Below are positions 43,249 through 52,647 of a stretch of DNA of 64,000 nucleotides, piece after piece (positions within the stretch are counted from its first letter, which is position 1; every line of letters begins with the position of its first letter). The notes beneath the pieces are model-generated. The model saw only the letters and a list, made by a program, of their open reading frames with translations. It was not told the DNA's origin and made no database searches. Source of the DNA: Sandaracinus sp964481145 (GTDB taxonomy: Bacteria; Myxococcota_A; Polyangia; Polyangiales; Sandaracinaceae); NCBI GenBank assembly GCA_964481145.1, contig CAYZTA010000020.1:1-64000 (forward strand), in the 5' to 3' direction. The translations under genes and the position numbers were made by a program.

Positions 43249-45147
43249 ATGCATACGCATGTTCCAGTTCGTTCGTTCGATTGGCTCTGTAAGCTCGTCC
43301 TAGTAAAAATTTGTGCGTTGTGGCTCGTGGGGTGCGCGGAGTCTGGTTGTCCCGCTGGGAGCATGGCCATGGGCGGTCGATGCATCGAAGCATGCACACC
43401 CACGGATGAGGTGTGTGATGGAGTCGACAACGACTGCGATGGTGTTGTCGACAATGGTTTCTCGATGCGCGCGTTCTATCGCGACGCGGATGGCGATGGC
43501 TTCGGTGACATGACGATGTCGATGCAAGCTTGCGAAGCGCCGAGTGGTTACGTCATGAACCAGATGGATTGCGATGATGGCTGCGCTTCATGCAATCCAG
43601 ACGGTCGCGAAGTGTGTGACGAGTCCATGCGAGATGAGAATTGCGATAGGCGCGCGAACGAAGGGTGTGAGTGCACCATCGCCGCGGTTCGCCCCTGTGC
43701 TTCGGGCAGTGATATCGGGGAGTGTTCGTTGGGCACTCAAACCTGCACAGAAGCAGGGACATGGGGAGATTGTAGCGGTGCACGAGCGCCGATGGCCGAG
43801 ACGTGTAACGGTCTCGATGATGATTGCAACGGCACCGCCGATGATGGCAGTGCCTTGGCGTCGTGTGGCGTTCCATCACGCAACGCAGATACCGCGACGG
43901 TCGTCTGCAAGAGCGGAGGCGGCTGTGGTTTGACGTGCAAACCCAACCACGATGACTGCAACGACATGTTCGACGACGCGTGTGAGACGGAATTCGGCAC
44001 GCTCTCGAACTGCACCGAGTGCGGTGAAGCATGTGCCTTCGCTTGCGCAGAGGCTGGTTGCAACGACGCCGCTCAGATCGTAGCTGGAAACTATCACTTT
44101 GGTTGTGTGCGTCAGATCGACGGTCGTGCGATGTGCTGGGGCGCCAATGTCGCTGGTCAGCTGGGCAATGGGACGATGACAGACAGCATGTCGCCAACTT
44201 TCGTCTCTGGTCTGGAAGGTGCTCTTCAACTCAGCGCTGGTCATGGGTTTGTCTGTGCGCGTGTCGGAACGACGGGAAACAACGTGCGATGTTGGGGCGA
44301 TGCCACATGGGGGCAGCTTGGTTCGGGTGCAGGTTCGGTTCGTACCACCCTTCCTGCCACGGGCATCGCGGTCGCAGGAGTTCCCAACTTCACAGCGACA
44401 TCGATTGGTGCTGGGGTAGATCACATGTGCGCGATCGTCGCGGGCAACGTATGGTGTTGGGGACGCACGGAAGATGGACAGTGCGGCATTCTTGCCGAGT
44501 CTAATATTGTTCTCCCGAGGAACGTGACGAGTGGACTTGCAGTTCGAGGGACATTTGCTCGAGTCATGGGAGGTCAGCGGCATACTTGTGCACTGACGAC
44601 GAGCGGGGCGGTCTATTGCTGGGGTCGAAATGCCGAGGGGCAAATCGGAAACGGCGCGACTTCAACAATGCCTGTATTGACTCCGTCTCTCGCAATTGCC
44701 GCCAATGTACAGGAGATCGCAGTTGGAGATTTGCATAGTTGTGCTCGCATGAGCGATGGCACAGTGTCGTGTTGGGGCGACAATCGCGATCTTCAACTCG
44801 GCGTGAGTGGACATGCGCAAGTCGCGACACCAGTTCAAGTGGTTGGAATTAGTGGTGCAACATCGATTGCCGCAGGTGGATGGTACTCATGTGCAGTTTC
44901 TGCCGGCACCGTCCGGTGCTGGGGAAAGAATGATGTCGGGCAGCTCGGCAATGGAACGGCTGGCGACTCCTCTTCTCGTCCGCAGAGCGTTGCTGGCATC
45001 GAGACGGCGGTCGAGGTTGAGCTCGGCTCTGCCACGAGCTGTGCGCGGCTCGAGAACGGTGGAGTGCGTTGCTGGGGATATAATGCACGAGGTGCTCTCG
45101 GGTGCCGTGCATCAGTGGGTCAAACTTGTGCCGTAACCGTTCAATAG
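43249..45147 (+). CDS. Lipoprotein with MopE-like metal-binding motifs and RCC1-type propeller
   Basis: A 632-residue exported lipoprotein; the signal ends in a lipobox (ALWLVGC). The N-terminal 240 residues are Cys/Asp-rich with MopE-type motifs (CDGVDNDCDGVVDNG; CNGLDDDCNGTADDG), putative calcium or metal loops. Residues about 270-620 hold at least seven RCC1/BLIP-like repeats, each with a W-G-x-N/D core: CWGANVAGQLGNG, CWGDATWGQLGSG, CWGRNAEGQIGNG and CWGKNDVGQLGNG. Such Cys-containing RCC1 domains are frequent on myxobacterial surfaces and probably form a binding propeller. ATG 43249 has a GGGGGG shortly upstream; ATG 43234 is an alternative. Confidence 0.88.
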   Translation: MHTHVPVRSFDWLCKLVLVKICALWLVGCAESGCPAGSMAMGGRCIEACTPTDEVCDGVDNDCDGVVDNGFSMRAFYRDADGDGFGDMTMSMQACEAPSGYVMNQMDCDDGCASCNPDGREVCDESMRDENCDRRANEGCECTIAAVRPCASGSDIGECSLGTQTCTEAGTWGDCSGARAPMAETCNGLDDDCNGTADDGSALASCGVPSRNADTATVVCKSGGGCGLTCKPNHDDCNDMFDDACETEFGTLSNCTECGEACAFACAEAGCNDAAQIVAGNYHFGCVRQIDGRAMCWGANVAGQLGNGTMTDSMSPTFVSGLEGALQLSAGHGFVCARVGTTGNNVRCWGDATWGQLGSGAGSVRTTLPATGIAVAGVPNFTATSIGAGVDHMCAIVAGNVWCWGRTEDGQCGILAESNIVLPRNVTSGLAVRGTFARVMGGQRHTCALTTSGAVYCWGRNAEGQIGNGATSTMPVLTPSLAIAANVQEIAVGDLHSCARMSDGTVSCWGDNRDLQLGVSGHAQVATPVQVVGISGATSIAAGGWYSCAVSAGTVRCWGKNDVGQLGNGTAGDSSSRPQSVAGIETAVEVELGSATSCARLENGGVRCWGYNARGALGCRASVGQTCAVTVQ

Positions 45148-45163
45148 GCCGCAAAGTAAACCC

Positions 45164-45709
45164 ATGCGCCGCTCTCTTCCGCAGGTATCCGCAAAAGCCG
45201 AAGGTTTGGGCCACCCGACGATCATGGATCGCTCGCTCGCGCTCCGACATGGCACAGACTACGTGCACCTCGTGGTCTTTGCGATCGACGTCGATCGTGT
45301 GCGGGATGCGCTCGAGGACATCGATGATCCTCTGCCTTTCGGATGGGAAGTCTTTCTGACGGAGGCGTATCTGATCGAACGCGTGAACGCGGAGGATTCT
45401 TCTCATCGCACGATGCTCGAAGACGTGGTGCTCGGGATCCTCGAAGGTCCAAGCGGCGAGGCCATTTTCGGTTCTCAGCTCCCATTTGCCGTGTTCGACG
45501 CGATCGAAAGAGGTGCTCTTCCCGAGGAGATGCGTGTGTCGTTCGCTGGATGGAAGGCACGCCCCAAACAGCTCGTGGCCGAACTCGCCGCGCTCTGGCG
45601 CGATCCGGATGCGTTGAAGCGCGAGATCGCTCGGGTCTGCTTGGAGGCTCCCATGGATCCTCCGCTCGCAGCCCCGAGCATCGAAGCCCTCCAACAAATG
45701 ATGCGCTGA
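45164..45709 (+). CDS. Conserved-looking cytoplasmic protein of unknown function
   Basis: A 181-residue protein without signal peptide or membrane helix. The alternation of strands and helices (YVHLVVFAIDVDRVRDAL; WEVFLTEAYLIERV) suggests a small alpha/beta fold; the C-terminal third is helical. No family recognised. ATG 45164 has little ribosome-site support and ATG 45224 (MDRSLALRHG) may be the true start. It lies 16 bases after the RCC1 lipoprotein and 69 bases before the P-type ATPase. Confidence 0.65.
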   Translation: MRRSLPQVSAKAEGLGHPTIMDRSLALRHGTDYVHLVVFAIDVDRVRDALEDIDDPLPFGWEVFLTEAYLIERVNAEDSSHRTMLEDVVLGILEGPSGEAIFGSQLPFAVFDAIERGALPEEMRVSFAGWKARPKQLVAELAALWRDPDALKREIARVCLEAPMDPPLAAPSIEALQQMMR

Positions 45710-45778
45710 GGCGTTTCGCCACGCATTTTGCATCGACTTGGAGTCGCAAGGCTGCGGATCGATGTCTTGCAAAGGGCA

Positions 45779-48475
45779 ATGGGCAGAAGCGCGTGGCACG
45801 CAATGAGTTCGGAGGAGGCGCTTTCGTCTCTGACGACCGATTCCGAACGAGGCTTGAGCGAAGCCGAAGCGCGGCGCCGTTTCGAGCGCGATGGCCCGAA
45901 TCGGTTCACGAAAAGACGTGGAAAATCACTCTTCCGACGGCTTCTCGCGCAATTTACCGAGCCTTTGGTGTTGATTCTGATCGTGGCGGCAGTCGTCTCG
46001 GGTGCGCTCGGCGATATTCCAGATGCCGTCGTCATCGCGATCGTGGTGATCGTCAACGCCGTGATCGGGTTCTTCCAAGAACAACGTGCCGAGAATGCGA
46101 TTGCACTGCTCGATCGACTCGTCGTCACCGAGGCGACCGTCGTTCGAGATGGAACGAAGAGACGGATCGCGAGCCAAGAGCTCACGAATGGCGATATCGT
46201 GTTTTTACAGTCTGGAGATGCGGTTCCCGCTGATTTGCGGCTCGTTTCGGTGCGTGATCTCCAAGTCGATGAATCGGCATTGACCGGAGAGTCGCTGCCT
46301 TCGGCGAAGTCACCGAAAACGTTATCGATCGAAACGGGGGTCGGTGATCGCGACAACATGGCTTTTGCGGGGACATCGGTCACCTACGGGACGGCCCAAG
46401 GCGTGGTCGTTGCGATCGGTGATGGTACGGAAACAGGCAAGATTGCGAGTCTCATCGAGGCTACGAAGGAGCTTCGGACTCCGCTGACCCGACGCATTGC
46501 TGCGCTTTCGAAGATTCTCGTAGGGGTCGTGCTCGGAGTCTCCGCCCTTCTTTTCATCCTGGAAGCGGTGAGGGGTGCTGACTTCGAACGCACATTCAAT
46601 GGCGTGGTCGCGTTTGCAGTGGGTGCTGTTCCAGAGGGCCTGCCAGCCGCTGTCACGGTGCTTCTCGCGGTCGGAGTTTCGCAGATGGCGAAGAGGCGAG
46701 CGCTCATTCGTAAGCTTCCTGCGGTCGAAACTCTGGGCTGTACGACGGTCGTGTGTACGGACAAGACGGGGACGCTGACCGAGAATCAAATGACGGTGCG
46801 CGAGGTGTGGACCTTCGGCGGCGAGGTGTCCGTGACCGGGGTTGGATATGGAGAAGAAGGTACGCTCGAAAGGAAGGGGGAGCCTGTCGATGCTGCGCGT
46901 ATTCCCGCTCTGCTCGAGTGCATCCGTGCAGGAGCGCTTGCCAACGACACACGCATCGTTCGTGCTCACGAAACGAAGATCGAAGGCGATCCGACGGAAG
47001 CCGCGCTGCTCGTGCTCGCCGCGAAAGCCGGGCTCGAGGATGGGACGATGTCGTTCCCGAGGCGAGACGAGATTCCTTTCGAATCACAGCATCGATTCAT
47101 GGCGACACTTCACGAGCACCCGGCGGGCGGTGGCGTGCTCTATGTCAAAGGTTCCGCAGAGGTCTTGATCGAACGTTCCATCGATGCGTTGGATCTCGAG
47201 GGCCCGCTCGAAAATGTGCAGCGCGAGGCGGTGCATCGGTCGGTGCGCGAGCTCGCTGCGCGCGGGTTGCGCGTGCTTTGCGTCGCGCGTCGTCGATTTT
47301 CTGAAATGCCTTCGACGATCTCACATGCAGATGTTTGTGAGCTCACGTTTCTCGGTTTGGTGGGGATGATCGACCCTCCGCGCGCAGAAGCGAAGCGGGC
47401 GATCGCGGCGTGTCATCGCGCGGGAATACGCGTGAAGATGATCACCGGTGATCATGCGATCACGGCCTCGGCGATCGCAGCCGAGCTCGGTCTACGGGGA
47501 GAACGAGAGGCGGACGGAACGCTGCGCGCTCTCACGGGCGCTCACATCGAGCGAATGTCTTCCGAGGAGCTCTCGGAGATTGCGGAGAACGTCGCGGTCT
47601 TCGCGCGTGTTGCGCCAGAGCAAAAACTGCTCCTCGTGCGTGCGCTTCAAGAGCGTGGACACATCGTCGCGATGACGGGGGATGGGGTCAACGATGCACC
47701 GGCGCTCAAACAAGCCGATCTCGGAGTGGCGATGGGGCGAGGCGGCACCGACGTCGCGCGGAGCGCGTCTGCGATGATCCTGACCGATGACAACTTCGCG
47801 ACCATCGAAGCCGCTGTCGAGGAAGGGCGCGGAGTTTACGACAATCTCGTCAAGTTCATCACGTGGACGCTTCCGACGAATGGCGGCGAAGGGATGGTGC
47901 TTCTCCTGGCCATGACGATGGGCACGGTGCTCCCGATTCTTCCGGTTCAAATTCTATGGATCAATATGGGGACAGCGATCCTCCTCGGCACATCGCTCGT
48001 CTTCGAACCGAAGGAGCCGGGCATCATGTCGCGTCCGCCTCGCCCTCCGAGCGAGCCGCTTTTGAGCCTTGGATTGGGGATTCGCACGCTGGTCGTGTCG
48101 GCGTTGATGGCGGCTTCGGCATTTGGGTTTTTCGGATGGTCGCTCGCGATGAATCCGGATGCGCTCGCCGAAGCGCGTACAGTCGCAGGAAATACGATCG
48201 TGACGGTCGAGGTGGCTTATCTTTTTGCGTGTCGCAGTTTGAGTCTGCCGCTTTGGCGCATCGGTGTGTTTTCCAATCGCTATGTATGGCTCGGTGCGAT
48301 CGTGATGCTCGCTGCGCAGCTGCTCTTCACCTATGCACCTTTCATGAATCGAGCCTTCGGAACGGCGCCGATCGATGCGATGTGGTGGCTCTTCATGGGT
48401 GCGGCGGGAGCCCTCGTCTTCGTCACGGTCGAAGTGAAGAAGTTGATCCAGCGTCGACCTGCAGAGAGGCGTTGA
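45779..48475 (+). CDS. Type II (P2) cation-transporting P-type ATPase
   Basis: A membrane cation pump of about 898 residues. Domains follow the P2 order: an N-terminal cation-ATPase segment, helices M1-M2, actuator with ALTGES, M4 with AVPEGLPAAV, phosphorylation motif CTDKTGTLT, nucleotide-binding KGSAE and hinge MTGDGVNDAPALKQ. In M5, PTNGGEG keeps Asn and Glu at SERCA ligand positions, but M6 reads WINMGTAILLGTSLVFEP, lacking the Asp four residues after Asn used for calcium. Similar M6 variants occur in other bacterial P2 pumps of uncertain ion. ATG 45779 is chosen; ATG 45803 or TTG 45728 are possible. Confidence 0.92.
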   Translation: MGRSAWHAMSSEEALSSLTTDSERGLSEAEARRRFERDGPNRFTKRRGKSLFRRLLAQFTEPLVLILIVAAVVSGALGDIPDAVVIAIVVIVNAVIGFFQEQRAENAIALLDRLVVTEATVVRDGTKRRIASQELTNGDIVFLQSGDAVPADLRLVSVRDLQVDESALTGESLPSAKSPKTLSIETGVGDRDNMAFAGTSVTYGTAQGVVVAIGDGTETGKIASLIEATKELRTPLTRRIAALSKILVGVVLGVSALLFILEAVRGADFERTFNGVVAFAVGAVPEGLPAAVTVLLAVGVSQMAKRRALIRKLPAVETLGCTTVVCTDKTGTLTENQMTVREVWTFGGEVSVTGVGYGEEGTLERKGEPVDAARIPALLECIRAGALANDTRIVRAHETKIEGDPTEAALLVLAAKAGLEDGTMSFPRRDEIPFESQHRFMATLHEHPAGGGVLYVKGSAEVLIERSIDALDLEGPLENVQREAVHRSVRELAARGLRVLCVARRRFSEMPSTISHADVCELTFLGLVGMIDPPRAEAKRAIAACHRAGIRVKMITGDHAITASAIAAELGLRGEREADGTLRALTGAHIERMSSEELSEIAENVAVFARVAPEQKLLLVRALQERGHIVAMTGDGVNDAPALKQADLGVAMGRGGTDVARSASAMILTDDNFATIEAAVEEGRGVYDNLVKFITWTLPTNGGEGMVLLLAMTMGTVLPILPVQILWINMGTAILLGTSLVFEPKEPGIMSRPPRPPSEPLLSLGLGIRTLVVSALMAASAFGFFGWSLAMNPDALAEARTVAGNTIVTVEVAYLFACRSLSLPLWRIGVFSNRYVWLGAIVMLAAQLLFTYAPFMNRAFGTAPIDAMWWLFMGAAGALVFVTVEVKKLIQRRPAERR

Positions 48476-48483
48476 TGGATGGT

Positions 48484-49467
48484 TTATCGGCCCGCGCCGA
48501 CGTCTTGTGGGCTGGGAGCGGGTGCGGTGTTTGGAGGCGGACTCTGCTGTGCAGCTTCGAATGCGTGCATGACCGTCGGCGAGGTGCGGCGAGAGTCGAG
48601 CTCGAGGTCGGGTTGTCGCTCGAGTGCTTCCCTGAACGCGGAGATCGCGAGATCGTCACGAGAGAGCGCGATGTAGGCGACGGCGAGCGTGCGCTGAATC
48701 GTGACGATTTGATTGCCGGTGAGATCGCCCGAGCCGAGCAAGCGATTTCCTAGCGAAATGGCTTCCGTATAACGACCCAAACGAACATGGTCGAAGAGCT
48801 GCGGAAGCTGTTCGCCGATGCGCTCCTGAAGCTCTCGGACTTCCCCTCCTGCCGGTGCCACGCCCGTGGTTTCGAGGACGATTCGTCGTCCTTCCTCGGA
48901 GAGGACGAGGTCAGAGAGAGGAACGAGAATCACTTGCCCACGCTGGAGCCGGACCGATCGCATGCCGTTGAATCGGCGTAATGTGCGTGAGCCGTCGGTC
49001 GTCCCGTAATAGGTCTGCGAGACGTGGTTGAGCGTGTCGCGCTGATCAGCGACATGACGAAGTGGATAGGGGATGAGGAGCTCGGCTCCATCCGGAGGCA
49101 ACCCGCCTTCGACCGAAGGATTCGATTCGATGATCGCGAATGCACGCCGCACATCACCGAAATGCTGCTCTGCGATCTGAGGCCATGTTTCACCAGCACG
49201 AACACGGTGATACGTGACCGTCGGAATGACGAGTCGCATTCCGACCACGATGGCGCTCCCACCTTGGGTGGTGAGCCCGTTTTCGGCCACGAGTACGCTC
49301 TCGCGGCGCGGATCACCGTAATAACGTTGCGCAATCGAGGCGAGGGTCTCGCCTTGTCTGACGACATGCACGAACGCCGGAAGATTGGCCTTGGCGATCC
49401 CAGCATGCGTCCAAACCATCAAGGAAAGCGCAATCGAGGCGAGCCCCGTTCCGAATCGTGCGCTCAT
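48484..49467 (-). CDS. Secreted protein with three LysM-like modules and a helical repeat tail
   Basis: A 327-residue exported protein. The signal (LASIALSLMVWTHAGIAKA) is followed by LysM-like modules at about residues 32-80 (VHVVRQGETLASIAQRYYGD), 85-132 (YHRVRAGETWPQIAEQHFGD) and 138-185 (HVADQRDTLNHVSQTYYG), suggesting peptidoglycan binding. The C-terminal half has TPR-like helices and a Pro-rich end. Its ATG overlaps the stop of the Ser/Thr kinase gene by four bases, so the two are coupled; the kinase may respond to cell-wall signals or act on this protein. It converges on the P-type ATPase with eight bases between stops. Confidence 0.87.
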   Translation of the reverse strand: MSARFGTGLASIALSLMVWTHAGIAKANLPAFVHVVRQGETLASIAQRYYGDPRRESVLVAENGLTTQGGSAIVVGMRLVIPTVTYHRVRAGETWPQIAEQHFGDVRRAFAIIESNPSVEGGLPPDGAELLIPYPLRHVADQRDTLNHVSQTYYGTTDGSRTLRRFNGMRSVRLQRGQVILVPLSDLVLSEEGRRIVLETTGVAPAGGEVRELQERIGEQLPQLFDHVRLGRYTEAISLGNRLLGSGDLTGNQIVTIQRTLAVAYIALSRDDLAISAFREALERQPDLELDSRRTSPTVMHAFEAAQQSPPPNTAPAPSPQDVGAGR

Positions 49468-50855
49468 TCGATCTCCTCCGCGGGATCGGGCAACACGGGG
49501 GTATCAGACTCCGCGTTGTCGCGGATCATGGGACGCGCTGTCGTCTCTGGATCTTGTTCTTGCAGGGCCTCGTCGATGAGGATGAGCTCATTTTCTTGAA
49601 CCCACACTTCACGATCTACCGCTTGAAAATAAGGGTTTTCGAGCCTTACGAAATGTCGCCCTGGAGGCAGTGGTACGCGCTGCGCACTCGGGGTCGTGAG
49701 CACGAACTGCCCATCGATGAAGACCTCCGCCCAGGGATCGACCACGAAACGTAGATATCCTGCACGCCGCGGCACGACAGGAGCTCCTGTTTCGGCTGCG
49801 AACTGATCAAGATCACCCGCAAGCCGACCACTCCAGGTTTGGATGGCCCCCCCACCTGCGATCACGGCTGCACAGAGGGCACCTTGAACGACCCAGTTGT
49901 GCCAAACGAGCGAGCGATCCGCGCCGCTGCGTCGAACTCGATTGGGGGCGCTCGCCGCGAGGATCTCGTCGGCCTGTTCATCGGTGACCGTCCCGACCTC
50001 CCGCAGGTACATGACGAGACGCGCGTTGTGATTGATCGGAACACGCGACGCGAGAAAATCTTGTAAATCGTCGATCAGAGATTGCGTGGTTGGATACCGA
50101 TTGGCGGGCATCTTCTCCATGCAGCGCGCCATGATGCGCTCGAGCGAGCGAGGGACGACCGTGTTGATCTTGCGGGGGGATGTATAGCGATCGAGGCGAA
50201 TCTTCTGCATCACCGTGCGCGAATCGTCTTCGACGAATGGCTTTCGTCCGGTGATCATTTGATAAAGGACGATGCCCACCGAGAAGATGTCGGATCGAAA
50301 ATCGAGCTTGTCACCGAGGATCTGTTCGGGGCTCATGTAGCTCGGTGTGCCGAGACCTGTTCCAGTTTCGGTCAAATCGCTGAGCTTGTCGTCGCGTGCG
50401 ATGCCGAAGTCCATGAGCTTCACTTCGCCCTGGTGACTGATCATCACGTTCGCGGGCTTGATGTCGCGGTGAATGATCCCGCGAAAGTGGGCGTAATCGA
50501 GTGCGCGAGCGACCTGCAGCGCGATGATGGCAGCGACCTCGATCGGCAACCGTGGGGTGATGTCGAGCAGATCGTAGAGATCGATCCCCTGCACGTACTC
50601 CATGACGATGTGCATCGTCCCGCGCTCTTTGATGAAATCGTAGACGTGGAGGATGTTTTCGTGCTGGAGCGAGGCCATGAAATGGGCCTCGCGCTCGAAG
50701 CGCTTCGCGAAGCCGCTGTCCACGGCGATGCTCGGCTTGAGCGCTTTGATCGCAACGAGCCGTCCAAGCGGTTCCTGTACCGCTTTGTAAACGACGGCCA
50801 TTCCGCCGCTACCGATCTCACCGAGAATGCGGCAATTACCGATCCGATCGACCAT
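49464..50855 (-). CDS. Hanks-type Ser/Thr protein kinase with transmembrane helix and PEGA domain
   Basis: A 463-residue kinase. The catalytic domain occupies about 5-270: GSGGMAVVYKA, VAIKALKP, IIHRDIKPANVM, LMDFGIARD and GTPSYMSPEQ are all intact. A short helical stretch is followed by a single membrane helix (about residues 323-343, VVQGALCAAVIAGGG) and a periplasmic PEGA-type domain (VDPWAEVFIDGQFVLTTP; PLPPGRHFVRLEN). The C-terminus is acidic. It probably phosphorylates cytoplasmic targets in response to envelope signals. It overlaps the LysM gene by four bases. A TonB-system operon starts 230 bases away on the other strand. Confidence 0.93.
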   Translation of the reverse strand: MVDRIGNCRILGEIGSGGMAVVYKAVQEPLGRLVAIKALKPSIAVDSGFAKRFEREAHFMASLQHENILHVYDFIKERGTMHIVMEYVQGIDLYDLLDITPRLPIEVAAIIALQVARALDYAHFRGIIHRDIKPANVMISHQGEVKLMDFGIARDDKLSDLTETGTGLGTPSYMSPEQILGDKLDFRSDIFSVGIVLYQMITGRKPFVEDDSRTVMQKIRLDRYTSPRKINTVVPRSLERIMARCMEKMPANRYPTTQSLIDDLQDFLASRVPINHNARLVMYLREVGTVTDEQADEILAASAPNRVRRSGADRSLVWHNWVVQGALCAAVIAGGGAIQTWSGRLAGDLDQFAAETGAPVVPRRAGYLRFVVDPWAEVFIDGQFVLTTPSAQRVPLPPGRHFVRLENPYFQAVDREVWVQENELILIDEALQEQDPETTARPMIRDNAESDTPVLPDPAEEIE

Positions 50856-51085
50856 CCGGAGTGGGTGCGAGCCTGCCAGCGGGGGGCGACTCTGTCAACG
50901 GAACCTGGCGTGTTTGCTTGGCTTTTCTGAGGTTTTGCGGATCCTTTGGATCAACCCACGCTTCTTCACGCGCGAGATCGCGACCGAAGCGACACGCATT
51001 GCCACGGCGACGTTGCAGGAGCGTCACGCAGACCGCTTAGAAGAGCGCTCGTTCGCGCGGGTCGTAGGACCCGATGGAGGGAACG

Positions 51086-51865
51086 ATGCTCGAAGATTTT
51101 GGCGAAGGGAGCACCACCGGTCGCCGTCGATTCGGTCTCTCCGCCGTCGTTTCGATCTTCGTTTTCTCGACGATGACGAGTGCTGTCTTTGCGGCGAGCG
51201 CCGCCGTTCGTCGAGTCGTCGTACAGGATGAAGAGCCCGTTCGAGTCGAGTTTGCGCCGCCTCCCGCTCCGGAGCCGCCGCCACGGCCACCTCCCGCGCC
51301 ATCGGTCCAAACCGTCCAGGCGCCAGAGCGCCCGCCAGCTCGATTGGGGACTCCACGACCTCGGCTGGAAGCTCCCACGGTGATTCCTGATTCACTCCCC
51401 GCGCCTCGTGAGACCTCTCCCGGGCCGCCGCCCGATCCGTTTGCGCCCGAGCTCGAAGGCGATCCCCATGGGGCACCGGATGGTGTAGGCCTCATCCCGA
51501 CAAGCACTCCTCCCGCAGTCGCTGCGGCTGTTCTCGAACCCCGAGCGCGCGCGCGAGGCCCGGTGCGAGTCATCGAGGGCACACGTCCTCCGGAATTCGA
51601 CCGCGAAGAAATCGCGCGCAACTTCGAGATCCCTTCCGGCGTCGCGGGTTCGGGGCTCGCGCGGATCACCGTGGTCGTGCGCGTGACGGTTCATGAGGAT
51701 GGTTCGATTGCGCGTGTCGAGGTGTTGCGGGGACATCCGCTCATTCCGAACGAACATGTCATTCGTGCCGTCGAGCGTTCCCATGCAGCGCCTGCGCGCA
51801 TGGGAGATGGCACTCCCTACGCCGTGATTCACACGCTTCCAATCACTCTCGCATTGACTCTGTGA
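51086..51865 (+). CDS. TonB-like energy transducer
   Basis: A 259-residue protein. One N-terminal membrane helix (about 16-35) is followed by a long Pro-rich, Glu/Arg-containing spacer (from EFAPPPAPEPPPRPPPAP to about residue 175) and a TonB C-terminal domain (about 185-259: ITVVVRVTVHEDGSIARVEV; PYAVIHTLPITLAL). It spans the periplasm to transmit proton-motive force to an outer-membrane receptor. GGAGGG five bases before ATG 51086 supports this start over ATG 51074. It leads a run of ExbB, two ExbD proteins, a receptor and a lipoprotein, all plus strand. Confidence 0.9.
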   Translation: MLEDFGEGSTTGRRRFGLSAVVSIFVFSTMTSAVFAASAAVRRVVVQDEEPVRVEFAPPPAPEPPPRPPPAPSVQTVQAPERPPARLGTPRPRLEAPTVIPDSLPAPRETSPGPPPDPFAPELEGDPHGAPDGVGLIPTSTPPAVAAAVLEPRARARGPVRVIEGTRPPEFDREEIARNFEIPSGVAGSGLARITVVVRVTVHEDGSIARVEVLRGHPLIPNEHVIRAVERSHAAPARMGDGTPYAVIHTLPITLALTL

Positions 51866-51893
51866 AATCAATCTCGTGGTTCGGGGTAAAAAT

Positions 51894-52631
51894 ATGAATA
51901 TCAATCTCGTCGAGCTCTGGTCGGACATGGGTCTTCCCGTCAAGGTCGTCGTCGCGATTCTGACCTTGCAGGCGATTGCGAGCTTGGCAGTCGCAATCGA
52001 CCGGTGGATTTTGCTCGTGCGCTCGGAGATGGCTTCGCGCGCGTTCGCGAAAAGGGCTGCGCCGCTGATCGAAGATGCAGATTGGAAAACGCTTTATGAA
52101 GAAGCGAAAACCGCCAAAGGGTCTCATTTGGCGCTTCTCGTGTATACCGCGCTTCGAGTGTTTCTCGAGCGAGAGCGCGCAGGCGACTCGACTGAACGAG
52201 CCGCAGAGTTCGCACGCCGTGCCGCTTCGAGGCGACACGAATCCATTTCGGAAGATCTCAATCGCGGAATGAACATCCTCGCCTCGACGGGATCGACGGC
52301 TCCTTTCGTAGGTCTTCTCGGAACTGTCCTCGGGATCTTGAATGCATTTCAGATGATCGCAGAGAGTGGCTCGGGCGGCATTGGGACCATCGGCGCTTCG
52401 ATCGGTGAGGCATTGGTCGTGACGGGATATGGGCTCGCCGTCGCGATCCCGACGGTTCTCTTGTTCAACTGGATCTCAGGGCGTGTCACTCGTCTCGAGA
52501 CGGGGCTTGGAAATGCGGAGAGTGAGCTCGGTGACCGACTCGAATCGGCGTCGTTTGCCCCCATGTCGCGCGACAGGAAGAGGGCGGTCGAGGAGACGGC
52601 GTCCGAAGAGCTTCCGGCGCTCTCTTATTGA
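51894..52631 (+). CDS. exbB: ExbB/TolQ-type proton channel subunit
   Basis: A 245-residue inner-membrane protein of the MotA/TolQ/ExbB family. The N-terminal helix (VKVVVAILTLQAIASLAVAI) and the paired C-terminal helices containing GSTAPFVGLLGTVLGILNAF and GEALVVTGYGLAVAIPTVLLF are the hallmark. ATG 51894 has GGGG seven bases upstream. Forms the proton channel with ExbD. It lies between TonB-like and ExbD genes. Confidence 0.93.
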   Translation: MNINLVELWSDMGLPVKVVVAILTLQAIASLAVAIDRWILLVRSEMASRAFAKRAAPLIEDADWKTLYEEAKTAKGSHLALLVYTALRVFLERERAGDSTERAAEFARRAASRRHESISEDLNRGMNILASTGSTAPFVGLLGTVLGILNAFQMIAESGSGGIGTIGASIGEALVVTGYGLAVAIPTVLLFNWISGRVTRLETGLGNAESELGDRLESASFAPMSRDRKRAVEETASEELPALSY

Positions 52632-52647
52632 ATGAGTGAACACGAAT

